DNA of 59,575 bases from Succinimonas amylolytica DSM 2873. Lineage in GTDB: Bacteria > Pseudomonadota > Gammaproteobacteria > Enterobacterales > Succinivibrionaceae. The stretch lies in assembly GCF_000378405.1 (NCBI RefSeq), contig NZ_KB899641.1, forward strand, positions 72,823 to 132,397. Direction: 5' to 3'. The notes under the pieces are model-generated. The model was not told where the DNA came from, did not search any database, and saw only the letters and a program-made list of their open reading frames with translations. Of this stretch, positions 28,438 to 37,933 are shown piece after piece (the stretch's first letter is position 1; each line of letters begins with the position of its first letter). The position numbers were made by a program, and so were the translations under genes.

Positions 28438-29352
28438 CTACCTTCGGGCTCCGCCGCCTCTGGTATGACCTCCGCCGTGGGAACGGCCGCCGGAACTGCT
28501 CCGGCGATAGCTTCCGGATCCCCCGCTACTGATACTTCCGCCCCCTGCTCCGGGAATGCCTTCTGCAAGAGCCGCAAGGAATATAAAAAAGAAAACTGTT
28601 GCCGCCAGCTCCGGAAGATCTTCGCTGTTCCCGGAATCCGGGGAACTTTCCGTACCGGCAGCTTCACCGGAATGCGGGGGATTTTTCAGATCCAGACGAA
28701 ACTCCGGTCCCAGTTCCGTTACCTGGTTCTCCCGGGGAACCTCTGCTACCTCCTCCGGAACAACGGCCGGAGGATCGAAAGTCTTCCCCTCGCAGGCATA
28801 CATTCTGACCGCCACCTGAAGTGCGGTTTTTCTGGCCGCCAGATTCCATTTTCCGGCCCGGCCCTCGGTTACCGCATTAGCATCAAGAATCCGTCCGGCC
28901 TCTGCATCCGTAATGCAGGCTTCAGCTCCGGAACCGGTACGAAGTACCATATGCGGTTCAGCAGTAGTGAACAGAATGAGCACCCCGTTATCCTTGGCAC
29001 GGGATCCCAGCCCCAGTCTGTTAAAAAGGGAATCCGCCATCCTGTCCAGATCCGCATAGCCATCTTCCCCGGTAGCCGGCGGTGCCGGGAAGGCAGCAGT
29101 AAATATTTCTGCTCCAGTGGCATCCTGAAGGCCGTTGTTAATAATGCTGAGAAGCTTATCTGTTTCCGGCGTAAACACCCGGGAATAGTCCATTACACTG
29201 CTGCCTTCTTCCGGCTTTGCCAGGGGAAATTCGTAGCTGCCCCCTCCGGAACCGTGAGCAATGCCGTTATTCAGGCCCATAAAAAATACGGAAACAGCGA
29301 AACCGGCAAAAGAAAAGAGCAGAAATGCCTTTCTTGCAGCGGAGATGGTCAT
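28438..29352 (-). CDS. TPM-domain (YgcG/Psb32-like) membrane protein
   Basis: A 304-aa protein. The N-terminal signal/anchor is FLLFSFAGFAVSVFFMG (about 10-26). The TPM domain is at about 50-190: VMDYSRVFTPETDKLLSIIN, ATGAEIFTAAFP, NRLGLGSRAKDNGVLILFTT and MVLRTGSGAEACITDAEAGR. A hydrophobic segment LAATVFFFIFLAALAEG (about 250-266) precedes a Gly/Ser/Arg tail (SGGSGSYRRSSSGGRSHGGG). TPM proteins are envelope proteins linked to membrane-protein maintenance. GAGG lies about 8 nt before the ATG. Typical YgcG layout, so the call is firm. Confidence 0.85.
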   Translation of the reverse strand: MTISAARKAFLLFSFAGFAVSVFFMGLNNGIAHGSGGGSYEFPLAKPEEGSSVMDYSRVFTPETDKLLSIINNGLQDATGAEIFTAAFPAPPATGEDGYADLDRMADSLFNRLGLGSRAKDNGVLILFTTAEPHMVLRTGSGAEACITDAEAGRILDANAVTEGRAGKWNLAARKTALQVAVRMYACEGKTFDPPAVVPEEVAEVPRENQVTELGPEFRLDLKNPPHSGEAAGTESSPDSGNSEDLPELAATVFFFIFLAALAEGIPGAGGGSISSGGSGSYRRSSSGGRSHGGGHTRGGGARR

Positions 29353-29877
29353 CTCGGAATCCTCTTATACAAATACTAAAAACAGACCGGGGCCGGAAGT
29401 GCCAATCCGGTTCACATTCCATGCATTATAAACCGCTTCCCGGAACTTTCGGGAATACCTGAGCCGGGATCCCCCATACTGCAAAACCGGAGAATCTTAC
29501 CAGTATTCCGGAAATGCAGAAAAGGCCTCCGCTCTGCGCCCTCATCCTGGTTCTCCTCATATCACAGCATCGTGTATGGGCAATACCAGACAATTTTTCA
29601 AAAGCGTCCATCCGGATCACTGTATGCTCACCCGGAATCCGGATTTCTGATTCACTGTTCTATGCCCCGGGATTCGTGATCCCGTGCATAGAACTGATGA
29701 CCAAACTGTCTACCGTGTATTATTTAGTTGGATCGGGGCATGATGTTCAGATAATATCAGGAAGCCCGAAATACAAATAATTCGTGCCTCCAGCCCCTGA
29801 AACCCGCATCAAAAGCATGCCGGAACTCCGGCCGGATGTTCTCTGTAGCTGATAATCTCTTTGCGGGGTATCTTATA
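29353..29877. other. Intergenic stretch ahead of the VgrG island
   Basis: No gene recognised. It contains an imperfect but long hairpin at 29660-29691 (listed separately) and AT-rich sequence that could hold divergent promoters for the TPM gene and the VgrG island. Confidence 0.35.
29660..29691. repeat. Nested inverted repeat, possible leader structure
   Basis: CTATGC (29660-29665) pairs with GCATAG (29686-29691), and inside it GGGAT (29669-29673) pairs with ATCCC (29679-29683). It lies about 190 nt upstream of the DUF6931-like gene. Confidence 0.4.
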
Positions 29878-31098
29878 ATGCCTGACAAACTTGACTGGCT
29901 CAACAAGCACTTTGTACTGCTGAAGCATAAAACGGTACAGGAAACGGCTGACACTTCCCACTACAAAATTCCCTTCGAACAGCGGGAGCTAGCCCAGAAC
30001 AATCCCCAGGCCGAGGATTACATCGGGGCACTGGCCCAGAAGGGCTGTTACCCCGAGGCATCGGAATTCCTGGCCTACAACATCCACCAGCGGGCTCTGG
30101 CCTGGTGGGCCTACTGCTGTGTCCTCTCCCTGCAGAAGGAGCTTTTGCAGGTTCCTCACAAACCCCGGGATATTTCTGAAATCGGAGTCCGGAAAAAGCC
30201 CGAGATCCCTGACTGGGCCAAAATGCCGCAGGACCAGCCTGTAGATTACAAGTCAGATCCGGAATATATCCGTCTCCAGAGTGAACTCGGCAATATCAAG
30301 GTCAGCACCGAAAAGCTGATTGAGCGCCTGCCCCCCGGATTATGGGAGGAGCATCTGGCACTCCGGAAACGTCTTTACGGCGAATTCAAGAAAGTCGTGG
30401 GCATGGATCCGGAAGAGCTTATGACCTACGCTCTGGATCAGGTCAAGAAAGTCAACGCCCAGAAGGAGGCATGCGAAAACAGCGCCCCGGTCTACAAAAT
30501 GAGAGAGGAGCTGGAGGCCAAAATCGAAAAGATCCGCCAGGGAACCATCTCCCGCATCAAGGAGGCCCTTCCTAAAAAAAGCCCTGCGGAACTTCGGGAG
30601 CAGGCCGAGAACGCCATGGATGCGGTTTATGCCTGCATTACAGCACCTACAGAAAAAAATGCCGCAGACTGTCTCAATGCCGGAAACGCCTGTCCGGAAA
30701 TCCCTGAAGGACTGGCCGCACTGGTCTCCTTCTGGTGCTACGGCAATCTGACTCCGAATGTTGACAGGGTGATTAAGACCCCGCCCGAACTCGCCCCCAA
30801 CGGCATGAAAGGACTTCTTCTCAAATGCGCCCTTACTCCGGGCGGCACCAGAGGCTTCCGGGAAAGAACCCGCCTTTACTTTGAAATCGGAAAGGAAGTG
30901 GTCTTCGGACATAACAACTGGACAGAGTTTATGAAGAATGAGGATCCGCCCCACCGGAGGCTGAACCTTGACGAATTTGACGGTTATCTCGGAGACAAAG
31001 CCCCGGTCAAAGCTGAGGAAGCGCCCGCCGGAGAAGAGGCCTCTGCCCAGAAGCCGCCCGTTTCCGAACCCAAAAAATTCGAAAGATTCAAGGGATAA
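29878..31098 (+). CDS. DUF6931-like protein, probable VgrG accessory
   Basis: A 406-aa cytoplasmic-looking protein. GCYPEASEFLAYNIHQRALAWWAYCCVLSL (about 48-77, shown in part) and the C-terminal EIPEGLAALVSFWCYGNLTP, CALTPGGTRGFRERTRLYFE are the Trp/Cys-marked repeats I associate with DUF6931, a family found beside VgrG genes. The middle (residues about 130-260) is helical and Lys/Glu-rich. I start at 29878 (MPDKLDWLNKHF; GGGG ten nt upstream); a longer frame begins at 29836. It precedes vgrG by 207 nt. A role in spike loading or as an adaptor is inference. Confidence 0.6.
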   Translation: MPDKLDWLNKHFVLLKHKTVQETADTSHYKIPFEQRELAQNNPQAEDYIGALAQKGCYPEASEFLAYNIHQRALAWWAYCCVLSLQKELLQVPHKPRDISEIGVRKKPEIPDWAKMPQDQPVDYKSDPEYIRLQSELGNIKVSTEKLIERLPPGLWEEHLALRKRLYGEFKKVVGMDPEELMTYALDQVKKVNAQKEACENSAPVYKMREELEAKIEKIRQGTISRIKEALPKKSPAELREQAENAMDAVYACITAPTEKNAADCLNAGNACPEIPEGLAALVSFWCYGNLTPNVDRVIKTPPELAPNGMKGLLLKCALTPGGTRGFRERTRLYFEIGKEVVFGHNNWTEFMKNEDPPHRRLNLDEFDGYLGDKAPVKAEEAPAGEEASAQKPPVSEPKKFERFKG

Positions 31099-31305
31099 GT
31101 TCAAAGCGGCACGGCGAATGTTCCCGGGAGAACCTGTCAGCACCGGCCGTTCCCAGTAAATGCCGGCTTCATACAGGCCGGCCTGTACGGAAGAGCCCCG
31201 GAAAATCTTCCATGCCGGAAATTCATTGAAGCACTGACCGGCCGATGAATCCCGGCAGACCACAGTCACAGAACAGCACATTTTTCCGCACAGGAGAGAG
31301 CAGTC

Positions 31306-34300
31306 ATGTTTAAAAAAGAAATCACCGCAGCGTTTATTGAAAACTGCCCCCTTTCCGGAGCCTTTGCCTTCAGATGCACCGTAAGCGAGGGTATCAGCCT
31401 TCCGTTCCGTGCCGAGGTGACGCTCTTTTCGGATAGCGCACTGACTCCGGAGGATCTGGAATCCTGCCTTCTCATGAAGACCGAGCTTTCCCTCATGCAG
31501 TACGATACCACGGGCACTCTCTGCCGCGGCCGCAAATATCAGGGCGTAATTACCTCCTACAATGCCCTGGGACTGATATCGGATCTGGAAGGATACGAAC
31601 CTATGACCGACTGCTACGGCTATGAGATTATCATTGAGCCTGAGATGGTGCTCATGGGTCTTGATCCCCGCACCCGGAGCTTCAGTTCCGAAAAGACTCC
31701 GGCGGAAATCATCACCGAGATTTTCGGTGAGTACAATCAGAAATGCCGCTTTGATCCGGGACTTTTTGACAGGATGCCCGACCACGGCCAGATCGCCCAG
31801 CAGAACAACGAAACCGATCTGAACTTCATAAACCGCATCTGCTTCAACTACGGCTTCAACTACACCTTTGAACTGGAATCTCCGGAGGACGAGTTCTCTG
31901 CGGTCTCCGTGGTGTTCTCCCGGGGGTACTGCACCGGAAACAGCCATGAGATTACGGGAAATACCCACACCGGGCTTTCCGAAATCCCCTGTCTTACCGG
32001 AAAAACCGGAAACAGACTCTTCGGCGACCGTTCCGTATTTCTGGATCGGCTGGTGCGCACCGGGATTGCCGGAGGCGGCAGCATTCGCAGAAATTCCGGA
32101 GCTCTCCGGAACGGGGTCCCCTTCTTCCGGAACGGCTTTGAACCGGTGCGCGGCGAAGGCAGTCATCCCGGAGAAAGCATTTACGCCTTCGGGAAGGAAT
32201 CCTCCATAGCACTGGACCGGCTGTCCCGTAACCGCACTCTGATTTCCGCCCGGGATTTTGCGGTGGCCTCCGGCATTGTGCTGGATACCGGTACCACCCG
32301 CTATCTCACAGTACGGGTGCGGTTCGGCTTTAACCTTAATTTCCCCAAAACCTTCCGGGGCTCCCGCAGCTATCCGGAAAACGAGGACGAGCTCAATCTG
32401 ACCGCTGTTGCAGTTCCCATTCCGGAAAACAGCACCGAAACCCTGGGCCCTCTGTGCTGTTTCGGCCCTATTCCGGAAAACCCCACTGCCGCTACCGCCT
32501 TCGCCATCACTGATATTCCCCGGCCGGGAAGAAGCAGCCGCACAGCCGGGGCTTCGGATCTCCGGAGCTCTGCTGTCCTGAAAGAGGAAAACGGCAGCAA
32601 TGCCATGATTGTCCAGGCCACCGTCTGCGACAAATCCGGTGTCACCCTAAGCACCAGCGGTACCACCACAGTATGTCCGGGGATGATCGTTACCTCGGAT
32701 AACGATAACACCGCTTTTCCGGCCATGTTTTATGCCCTCCCGGACGGCGACAGCGCCAAAGTCATCGAGGTAAACTATGTCAGCATGTCCGGAAGCGCCG
32801 CCCCCCTGGGCAACTTTCCCAAAATTGGCGAGAAGGTGCTCCTTCTCTACACCGGAAGCAGCTACTATTTCATGGGGTATCTCCCGAATAGCAATGCTCT
32901 CAGTACCTATTGCAGCGAACTGAGAAACGATCTCCTGCACAGCTCATTCCTCAGCTCCGGATATGATCCTGACAGCTCCGCAGCTTCTGCCGGCACGGAC
33001 AGAGTCCCGACCAATGAGAACCGGGACATTGATAATCAGTACTTTTCTTTCAGCAGATTCTCCAGCTCCCGGGTGCTGGTGGAATACATCATCATGCAGA
33101 AAAGGCTGAAAGAGTTCTTGGATTGCCTGGCCTATAAATTCGATACCCACAAAATCACCGAGATTTACGATGATTACAAGTCAAAGGCCAGTACGTGTCT
33201 CAGCAATATCATCACTTCCCGCCAGAAGCTGGACGATGCTGTAAAATCCGGCAGCGGCATTTCGGATGCGCAGCAGGAGCTTACCACTGCCTACAATTCT
33301 CTGTCTGAAACTGCCGGCAGTATTGTGGACAGGATAAAAGGCGTTTCCACTGTCAGCAGTCAGCTCAGCAGCCTTTATAATGAAGCAAAAACCAATAACA
33401 GCACCAGATACACCGGTTCAGAAAACGCGATGAAGGAGCAGATTCTGGGAGATCTGCTGGGAACTGTCTCCGGCGATCTGTTTTACGACGGCACCCACCG
33501 GGTATACGGCAGCCGTCTGGAAAACGCCGTATCTGATGACATCACCAGCATCGCCGACGGCAACATCAATCTCCATGCCGGCAAAAAGATCTGCATTACC
33601 GCCGATGATTCTATCCAGCTGCAGGTGGGAAACAACTCCATCAAAATAAACGGCAATACCATTGCTATGGCTGTGGCCTATTTCAAGACCTCTCTGTCAC
33701 CATGGGATGCCAAGATATCTCTGAGCCCCACTTCCGGTGTCAGCATTTCCGGGTACCAGTTCAGTGCCAGCGGGCTATTCTCTGCCAGCGTTGCCGATAA
33801 TTTCGGTGGCTGTATGAGCACCAAATCGGGGATGATGACACTAACGGCCCCGAAGATCAAAATCACCAACATGGGCAACATCGCTATCATTAAAACCCTG
33901 GCCAAGCTGGCGTGCAATACTGCAATGGAAGTTGGCAACGCCATTGCAGCCTGTCCCGACTATGATAACAGCGATGCCGCAGACAAGGCTGCAAGAATTA
34001 TTAACAATATTAAAGGCTATTTAGGCAGCGGGATAGGCATGGTAGCAGACGCCGCAACAGCAATACAGCTTTTCTCAAGATCTATCGAAACCGGCGTCAA
34101 GAACGTGAGGGCCTGGGAAAGTCTGGCGGTCTCTCTCATTCTGGTGGCATTGGATGCCGCAGATACCATTGAAAGCATCATTGCCGATTCCATGCTGGAA
34201 AGCAAAGCCAAGGACAATGTTTTTGTAGAACGCAACAAGGATAACAACTACATCAGCGGCAGAGATATCTATCTTATGGTAACCAGCGGCCTCAGAATGG

Positions 34301-34557
34301 CAACTCTCATTGCAAATGATCTTTTCCTCATGGGTGATAATCTGATATCCAGCAAGACTTCATCAGCAGAGCTCATGGCTACCGGAGTCACCATAAGCGG
34401 CAATGATATCGCGCTGTCTTACACAAATGAAAAGATTATGGCCAGTGCAATTGCCAGCAAGAATGTAGACCAGACGGGAAAAGCAGACCAGACGAAAAAT
34501 GTTAACCAGCAGCCAAAGGACAATGATCAGCGTGATGACAATGACCAGCTTAACTGA
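31306..34557 (+). CDS. vgrG: Divergent VgrG (type VI secretion spike) with long C-terminal extension
   Basis: A 1083-aa protein. The gp27-like base is at about 1-330, with the hallmark NETDLNFINRICFNYGFNYT (about 167-186). The gp5-like OB fold is at about 420-530 (NFPKIGEKVLLLYTGSSYYF). A repetitive beta-helix follows (ITSIADGNINLHAGKKICIT, IQLQVGNNSIKINGNTIAMA, about 740-800). Beyond it, about 250 residues alternate helical hydrophobic sequence (IGMVADAATAIQLFSRS, AVSLILVALDAADTIESI) with beta sequence and end in an Asp/Asn/Gln-rich tail (DNDQRDDNDQLN). AGGAG lies eight nt before the ATG. No other T6SS core gene is in the window, so it is an orphan spike. The extension may be an effector or effector-docking region. 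Confidence 0.82.
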   Translation: MFKKEITAAFIENCPLSGAFAFRCTVSEGISLPFRAEVTLFSDSALTPEDLESCLLMKTELSLMQYDTTGTLCRGRKYQGVITSYNALGLISDLEGYEPMTDCYGYEIIIEPEMVLMGLDPRTRSFSSEKTPAEIITEIFGEYNQKCRFDPGLFDRMPDHGQIAQQNNETDLNFINRICFNYGFNYTFELESPEDEFSAVSVVFSRGYCTGNSHEITGNTHTGLSEIPCLTGKTGNRLFGDRSVFLDRLVRTGIAGGGSIRRNSGALRNGVPFFRNGFEPVRGEGSHPGESIYAFGKESSIALDRLSRNRTLISARDFAVASGIVLDTGTTRYLTVRVRFGFNLNFPKTFRGSRSYPENEDELNLTAVAVPIPENSTETLGPLCCFGPIPENPTAATAFAITDIPRPGRSSRTAGASDLRSSAVLKEENGSNAMIVQATVCDKSGVTLSTSGTTTVCPGMIVTSDNDNTAFPAMFYALPDGDSAKVIEVNYVSMSGSAAPLGNFPKIGEKVLLLYTGSSYYFMGYLPNSNALSTYCSELRNDLLHSSFLSSGYDPDSSAASAGTDRVPTNENRDIDNQYFSFSRFSSSRVLVEYIIMQKRLKEFLDCLAYKFDTHKITEIYDDYKSKASTCLSNIITSRQKLDDAVKSGSGISDAQQELTTAYNSLSETAGSIVDRIKGVSTVSSQLSSLYNEAKTNNSTRYTGSENAMKEQILGDLLGTVSGDLFYDGTHRVYGSRLENAVSDDITSIADGNINLHAGKKICITADDSIQLQVGNNSIKINGNTIAMAVAYFKTSLSPWDAKISLSPTSGVSISGYQFSASGLFSASVADNFGGCMSTKSGMMTLTAPKIKITNMGNIAIIKTLAKLACNTAMEVGNAIAACPDYDNSDAADKAARIINNIKGYLGSGIGMVADAATAIQLFSRSIETGVKNVRAWESLAVSLILVALDAADTIESIIADSMLESKAKDNVFVERNKDNNYISGRDIYLMVTSGLRMATLIANDLFLMGDNLISSKTSSAELMATGVTISGNDIALSYTNEKIMASAIASKNVDQTGKADQTKNVNQQPKDNDQRDDNDQLN

Positions 34558-34796
34558 CAGCCAGTTCAGGAGCTTGATTTAGATACTGGAGATCACAGAG
34601 ACAGTCAGGAATCATAAGGAAATAGCTAACTGCCTGAACGTTTTTGAATCCGGGAAATTCTCTGACTCAGAGGCCCCAAAGCAATTAGGTTAAATCCTTA
34701 TGATTTCAGCCGGTGCAAGGCAGGTTTAAAAAATGGCCAAAAATAAAATTAAAACCAATAGTAACAATGACAACTAAATAAAATTTCAGGTAATTA

Positions 34797-35333
34797 ATGG
34801 TAATGACGATGACAGCTAATGACAATGACAGCCAGAACGGAATTCCGGCTTCCGGCAATGATGGCACACAGGATCAGGACAAAACCGGCACTGGCGGTAA
34901 TGAACAGAGCGGTGCCGAAGGCACTCAGAGCAGCAACGATGACGACCCGATCATTAAGGCTGCTATTGCTGCAGTCGCTGCGGTAGGAGAGGCTGCCCTG
35001 GTGGGCATCGGTCTCGCAACCGCCAACATTATTCAGAAGATTGCCGTGGTCGGCACGACCTCCAATCTGGAAATTAAAAACACCGAAGGAAATGAGTCCA
35101 TATGTGTAATGGACAACGATACCTCTATGGACAGCAACAGCGTTTCCGGAACTGAAAACAGCGGCGCTCTGGCAAAGGATCAGGTAAACGGCAATGACGG
35201 TACTCTGGATGCCAGCACCCTGGACGGAAAGGCTGTCAGCACCGAGACCAATGCCCTTGAGAATAACGCCGGCGCTGTCAAGAATCAGGGCGGCGTGCTG
35301 GACACCAGTTCCGACGCTATGAGAATCAACTGA
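34797..35333 (+). CDS. Small Asp/Asn-rich protein downstream of vgrG
   Basis: A 178-aa protein of no family I recognise. An acidic, Asn/Gly-rich N-terminus (about 1-50) leads to one strongly hydrophobic Ala-rich stretch (IIKAAIAAVAAVGEAALVGI, about 53-75), then a Thr/Ser/Asn/Asp-rich C-terminus without Cys. Its start, TANDNDSQNG, echoes the VgrG tail DNDQRDDNDQLN at DNA level (GATGACAATGACCAGC-like), suggesting a local duplication. Weak AGG lies about 7 nt upstream. Position suggests a VgrG-delivered or VgrG-associated protein, possibly membrane-active; this is inference. Confidence 0.5.
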   Translation: MVMTMTANDNDSQNGIPASGNDGTQDQDKTGTGGNEQSGAEGTQSSNDDDPIIKAAIAAVAAVGEAALVGIGLATANIIQKIAVVGTTSNLEIKNTEGNESICVMDNDTSMDSNSVSGTENSGALAKDQVNGNDGTLDASTLDGKAVSTETNALENNAGAVKNQGGVLDTSSDAMRIN

Positions 35334-35549
35334 TAACCCAGGACAGCAGTTCTCATTAACGTCTCCCCTAAATCAGGCAGCCGCTCTGCAGGTTAAAACA
35401 TGACAGAACTGCTCCCTGATGCTTCCCCGGGAACCTGGAATCTCAGATTCCGCCTGATTCCGGGTTCTGTCTGTTCGCCCTTTTCTCCCTTCCTGCCTGC
35501 ATTTCCCCCCGCACCTGGTTTAGGAAGACCTGCTTCTGCTGGCCCGGCA

Positions 35550-37457
35550 TTAATCCGGAAGCGGCAGATCCAGGGCTTTCAGGAGCATCCTTTTGATAGT
35601 CTCAAAATCGAAGGCCGTATCTAAAGGCAAAAGTCCGCCGGTGTCCCTGCTGAGTTCCTTCAGCGCCTCCTCCTGAACCATCAGGTCGCTGGCACTGGTC
35701 TGGGCATCATCCTGTGCGTGGTTTATCCGGTTCCTCATGATTTTTGCATAAAGATAGCACTTCATGATATTTCCCAGTCTCCTGATGCTGTCATTGGCCT
35801 CGGCACAGGCGAGCAGATTATTGATGGCATCAAGCTTTTTCAGGTAGGTGTTTCTGGATCGGAACTCCAGTCTTTCATATTCCTGCGGGCTGTTTCTGAG
35901 ATAGAAATGAATGATCTTCGGATAGGCACTGACAATTCTGCCTAAAAACCGGAACGGCGATGTTTTCCCGGCAAAGTGTTCGTCATAGCAGTCGAACTCC
36001 GCTATGAGCTCGCCGTCGCTGTCAAAGCAGTTCATGATGGTATCACTGATTCTGCGGAGTGCCTGCATGACAGCGGCGCCGTCTTTTTCCGGCAGCTTTT
36101 TCCGGAGAAGCTCGGAAGCAGCCTTCAGAAAATGCGATCTGATAAGCGCCGCACTCTTCTTATTCTTGCATTCCTGTCCAAAGGTCTCTCTTTCTACCTG
36201 ATTTTTGAATTCCGAAACAATGTCCCTGATGATGCTCATTTCCATATCCTGAGGCAGGACACGATCCTTCAGTCTGATCCTGTATATCGCGTTGTCAAAC
36301 ACTCCGCTGTAAAACCCGTCTCCGTACAGGGATTTTCCATATGAAGGCGTCTTTGCCTCTTTGGCTGTCGCCTTCGGGTCATAAATTTTCCGGATGAATT
36401 CCAGCCTGAAATACTCCTCCGGCATCTTTTCCACATAGAGGGTGAGAGCCTGATTAATCAAATCATGGCTGAGACACCATCTAATCATGTTCTGATAGGA
36501 GATCTCTCCCGAGCCGTCCAGAAAAAACTGCTTTTTGATGATGCCGAACAGCCTCGCGAACATGGCAATATACATATTGGAAGAGTTTTCCGAAGTGCGG
36601 ATCCGGTTCATATCCTTTTCAATTTCAAGCTTGCAGGCATCGATTTCGTTGACATTGTTGATGGCAATGCATCCGAAGAAGCGGTCAAAGCTGTCAATAA
36701 GGTGCTTCATATCCGTGAGCCCGCCGCTGTTTTCCCTGCCGATCCTGTCAATGATGTAGCCATCATCAAAGAAATCCCTGAGCTGTCTCACATTGCCGGT
36801 AAGACTGAAGGCGTTCACAGCCTGAATCAGGTCGGTAATGGCCGTGATATGGAGAAGACTGTAGATTTTTCTGTCGTAGTAGTTAGAGTAGACAATTTTT
36901 CTGAGATGAATGCCGGACACCTTCAGAAACTGGATAACCGAGGTCATGAGATAGCTGATATCCCGAAGTCCGGAAGTAAAGTCTATGTAGGCATTTTTTG
37001 TCGCTTCCGGGGCGGAACTGATAATAATCCGGTAGAACTGATTAATCATGCTGTTGGTGCGGACACTGGCATTGGCAATGAGTTCACCGGTACTTTCAAT
37101 AAAGTCATAGAAAACCGGACAGAGTGAGGCCGGGCTGAATTTATCCGTGATTCCGAGAGAATCTGCAAAATTATCGAGGTTGTCCCGGAATATATCGTAC
37201 TTTGAGACGGTGTCTCCGTTTTTCTGATATACCCGCTGGCTCACTATGGCAATTACCGTTATCCGGTCGGCTTCCTGACTGGCCTTTTTCATAAGATACT
37301 GCATGGGAGCATCGCCGGTTTCCAGCACCTTGAAGCGTTCGTCTTCATGGCCGTTTACAGTATAAATTTTTTTGCTGTCCGTATCAGGAGCAAGACATCC
37401 GTCATTGGGTTCCTGTCTTTCCCCCACAAAAGTAATGATGTAAGCCTGGGCAGACAT
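35550..37457 (-). CDS. CARF-HEPN ribonuclease, Csm6/Csx1/TM1812-like, without CRISPR
   Basis: A 635-aa protein. The N-terminal CARF-like Rossmann domain shows AYIITFVG (5-12) and AYIDFTSGLRDISYLMTSVI (156-175). The D159-F-T-S-G163 turn corresponds to the D-x-T-H-G motif of TM1812-type proteins. KIVYSNYYDRKIYSL is the next conserved block. The C-terminal helical domain has YAKIMRNRINHAQDD with R575-x4-H580, the HEPN catalytic motif. In type III CRISPR such proteins are RNases switched on by cyclic oligoadenylate. No cas gene or repeat array is visible, so the trigger is unknown. Start at 37457: AAGGAGG lies seven nt upstream, 24 residues inside the longer frame. It lies between the vgrG island and traN, on the tra strand. 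Confidence 0.8.
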   Translation of the reverse strand: MSAQAYIITFVGERQEPNDGCLAPDTDSKKIYTVNGHEDERFKVLETGDAPMQYLMKKASQEADRITVIAIVSQRVYQKNGDTVSKYDIFRDNLDNFADSLGITDKFSPASLCPVFYDFIESTGELIANASVRTNSMINQFYRIIISSAPEATKNAYIDFTSGLRDISYLMTSVIQFLKVSGIHLRKIVYSNYYDRKIYSLLHITAITDLIQAVNAFSLTGNVRQLRDFFDDGYIIDRIGRENSGGLTDMKHLIDSFDRFFGCIAINNVNEIDACKLEIEKDMNRIRTSENSSNMYIAMFARLFGIIKKQFFLDGSGEISYQNMIRWCLSHDLINQALTLYVEKMPEEYFRLEFIRKIYDPKATAKEAKTPSYGKSLYGDGFYSGVFDNAIYRIRLKDRVLPQDMEMSIIRDIVSEFKNQVERETFGQECKNKKSAALIRSHFLKAASELLRKKLPEKDGAAVMQALRRISDTIMNCFDSDGELIAEFDCYDEHFAGKTSPFRFLGRIVSAYPKIIHFYLRNSPQEYERLEFRSRNTYLKKLDAINNLLACAEANDSIRRLGNIMKCYLYAKIMRNRINHAQDDAQTSASDLMVQEEALKELSRDTGGLLPLDTAFDFETIKRMLLKALDLPLPD

Positions 37458-37930
37458 GCCTGTTCCTCCTTGTTCCGGGTTCTGAACCGCACCTCCGGGT
37501 ACCAGCATGAATAATCCGGATTCTGCCATTCTAGCTACTGAACCGGGAGAATTCCTGTTTTATTCTCCTGTGGTTTTACCTGCTTCGCATTTTCAGCCAT
37601 TATATTATTGCGGATGTTCTGAAAACAGGTCTTTCCGCTGGTGTCAGGAAGGTATGCGGATCCAGAGGGCCGGTACTGGAATCCCCGAAGATTAGCAGAT
37701 TATCCGTAAGGCGGGGCGTACTGCACGGCTGGAAGACCGCACCACAGGTCATAAACTGCACCGCGAAGGCAGCCGGGAACTGTATGAGCCGGATATCCCT
37801 CAGATGATGATTATACCGGAGTATACTGCTGCCTGCACGATCTCCGCTTCGGGAATGATAAAGGCGCCAGAACTGACCGGAGCTCCAGGCAGTTTTACTT
37901 CAGTGCTCCCGCAGTGCCTCATGATTCTCC
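37458..37930. other. Spacer between traN and the CARF-HEPN gene
   Basis: Nothing recognised on either strand. The traN transcript must cross it to reach the CARF-HEPN gene if they share an mRNA; no terminator-like hairpin with a T-run was seen. Confidence 0.3.
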
Positions 37931-37933
37931 GTC

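Noticed and set aside
30340-32166. 608-codon minus-strand open frame
   Set aside because: It lies antisense across the DUF6931-like gene and vgrG, has no recognisable motif, and the plus-strand proteins are clearly real.
35334-37933. CRISPR array or cas genes next to the CARF-HEPN gene
   Set aside because: Read both flanks for regularly spaced repeats and for Cas1/Cas2/Cas10-like proteins and saw none.
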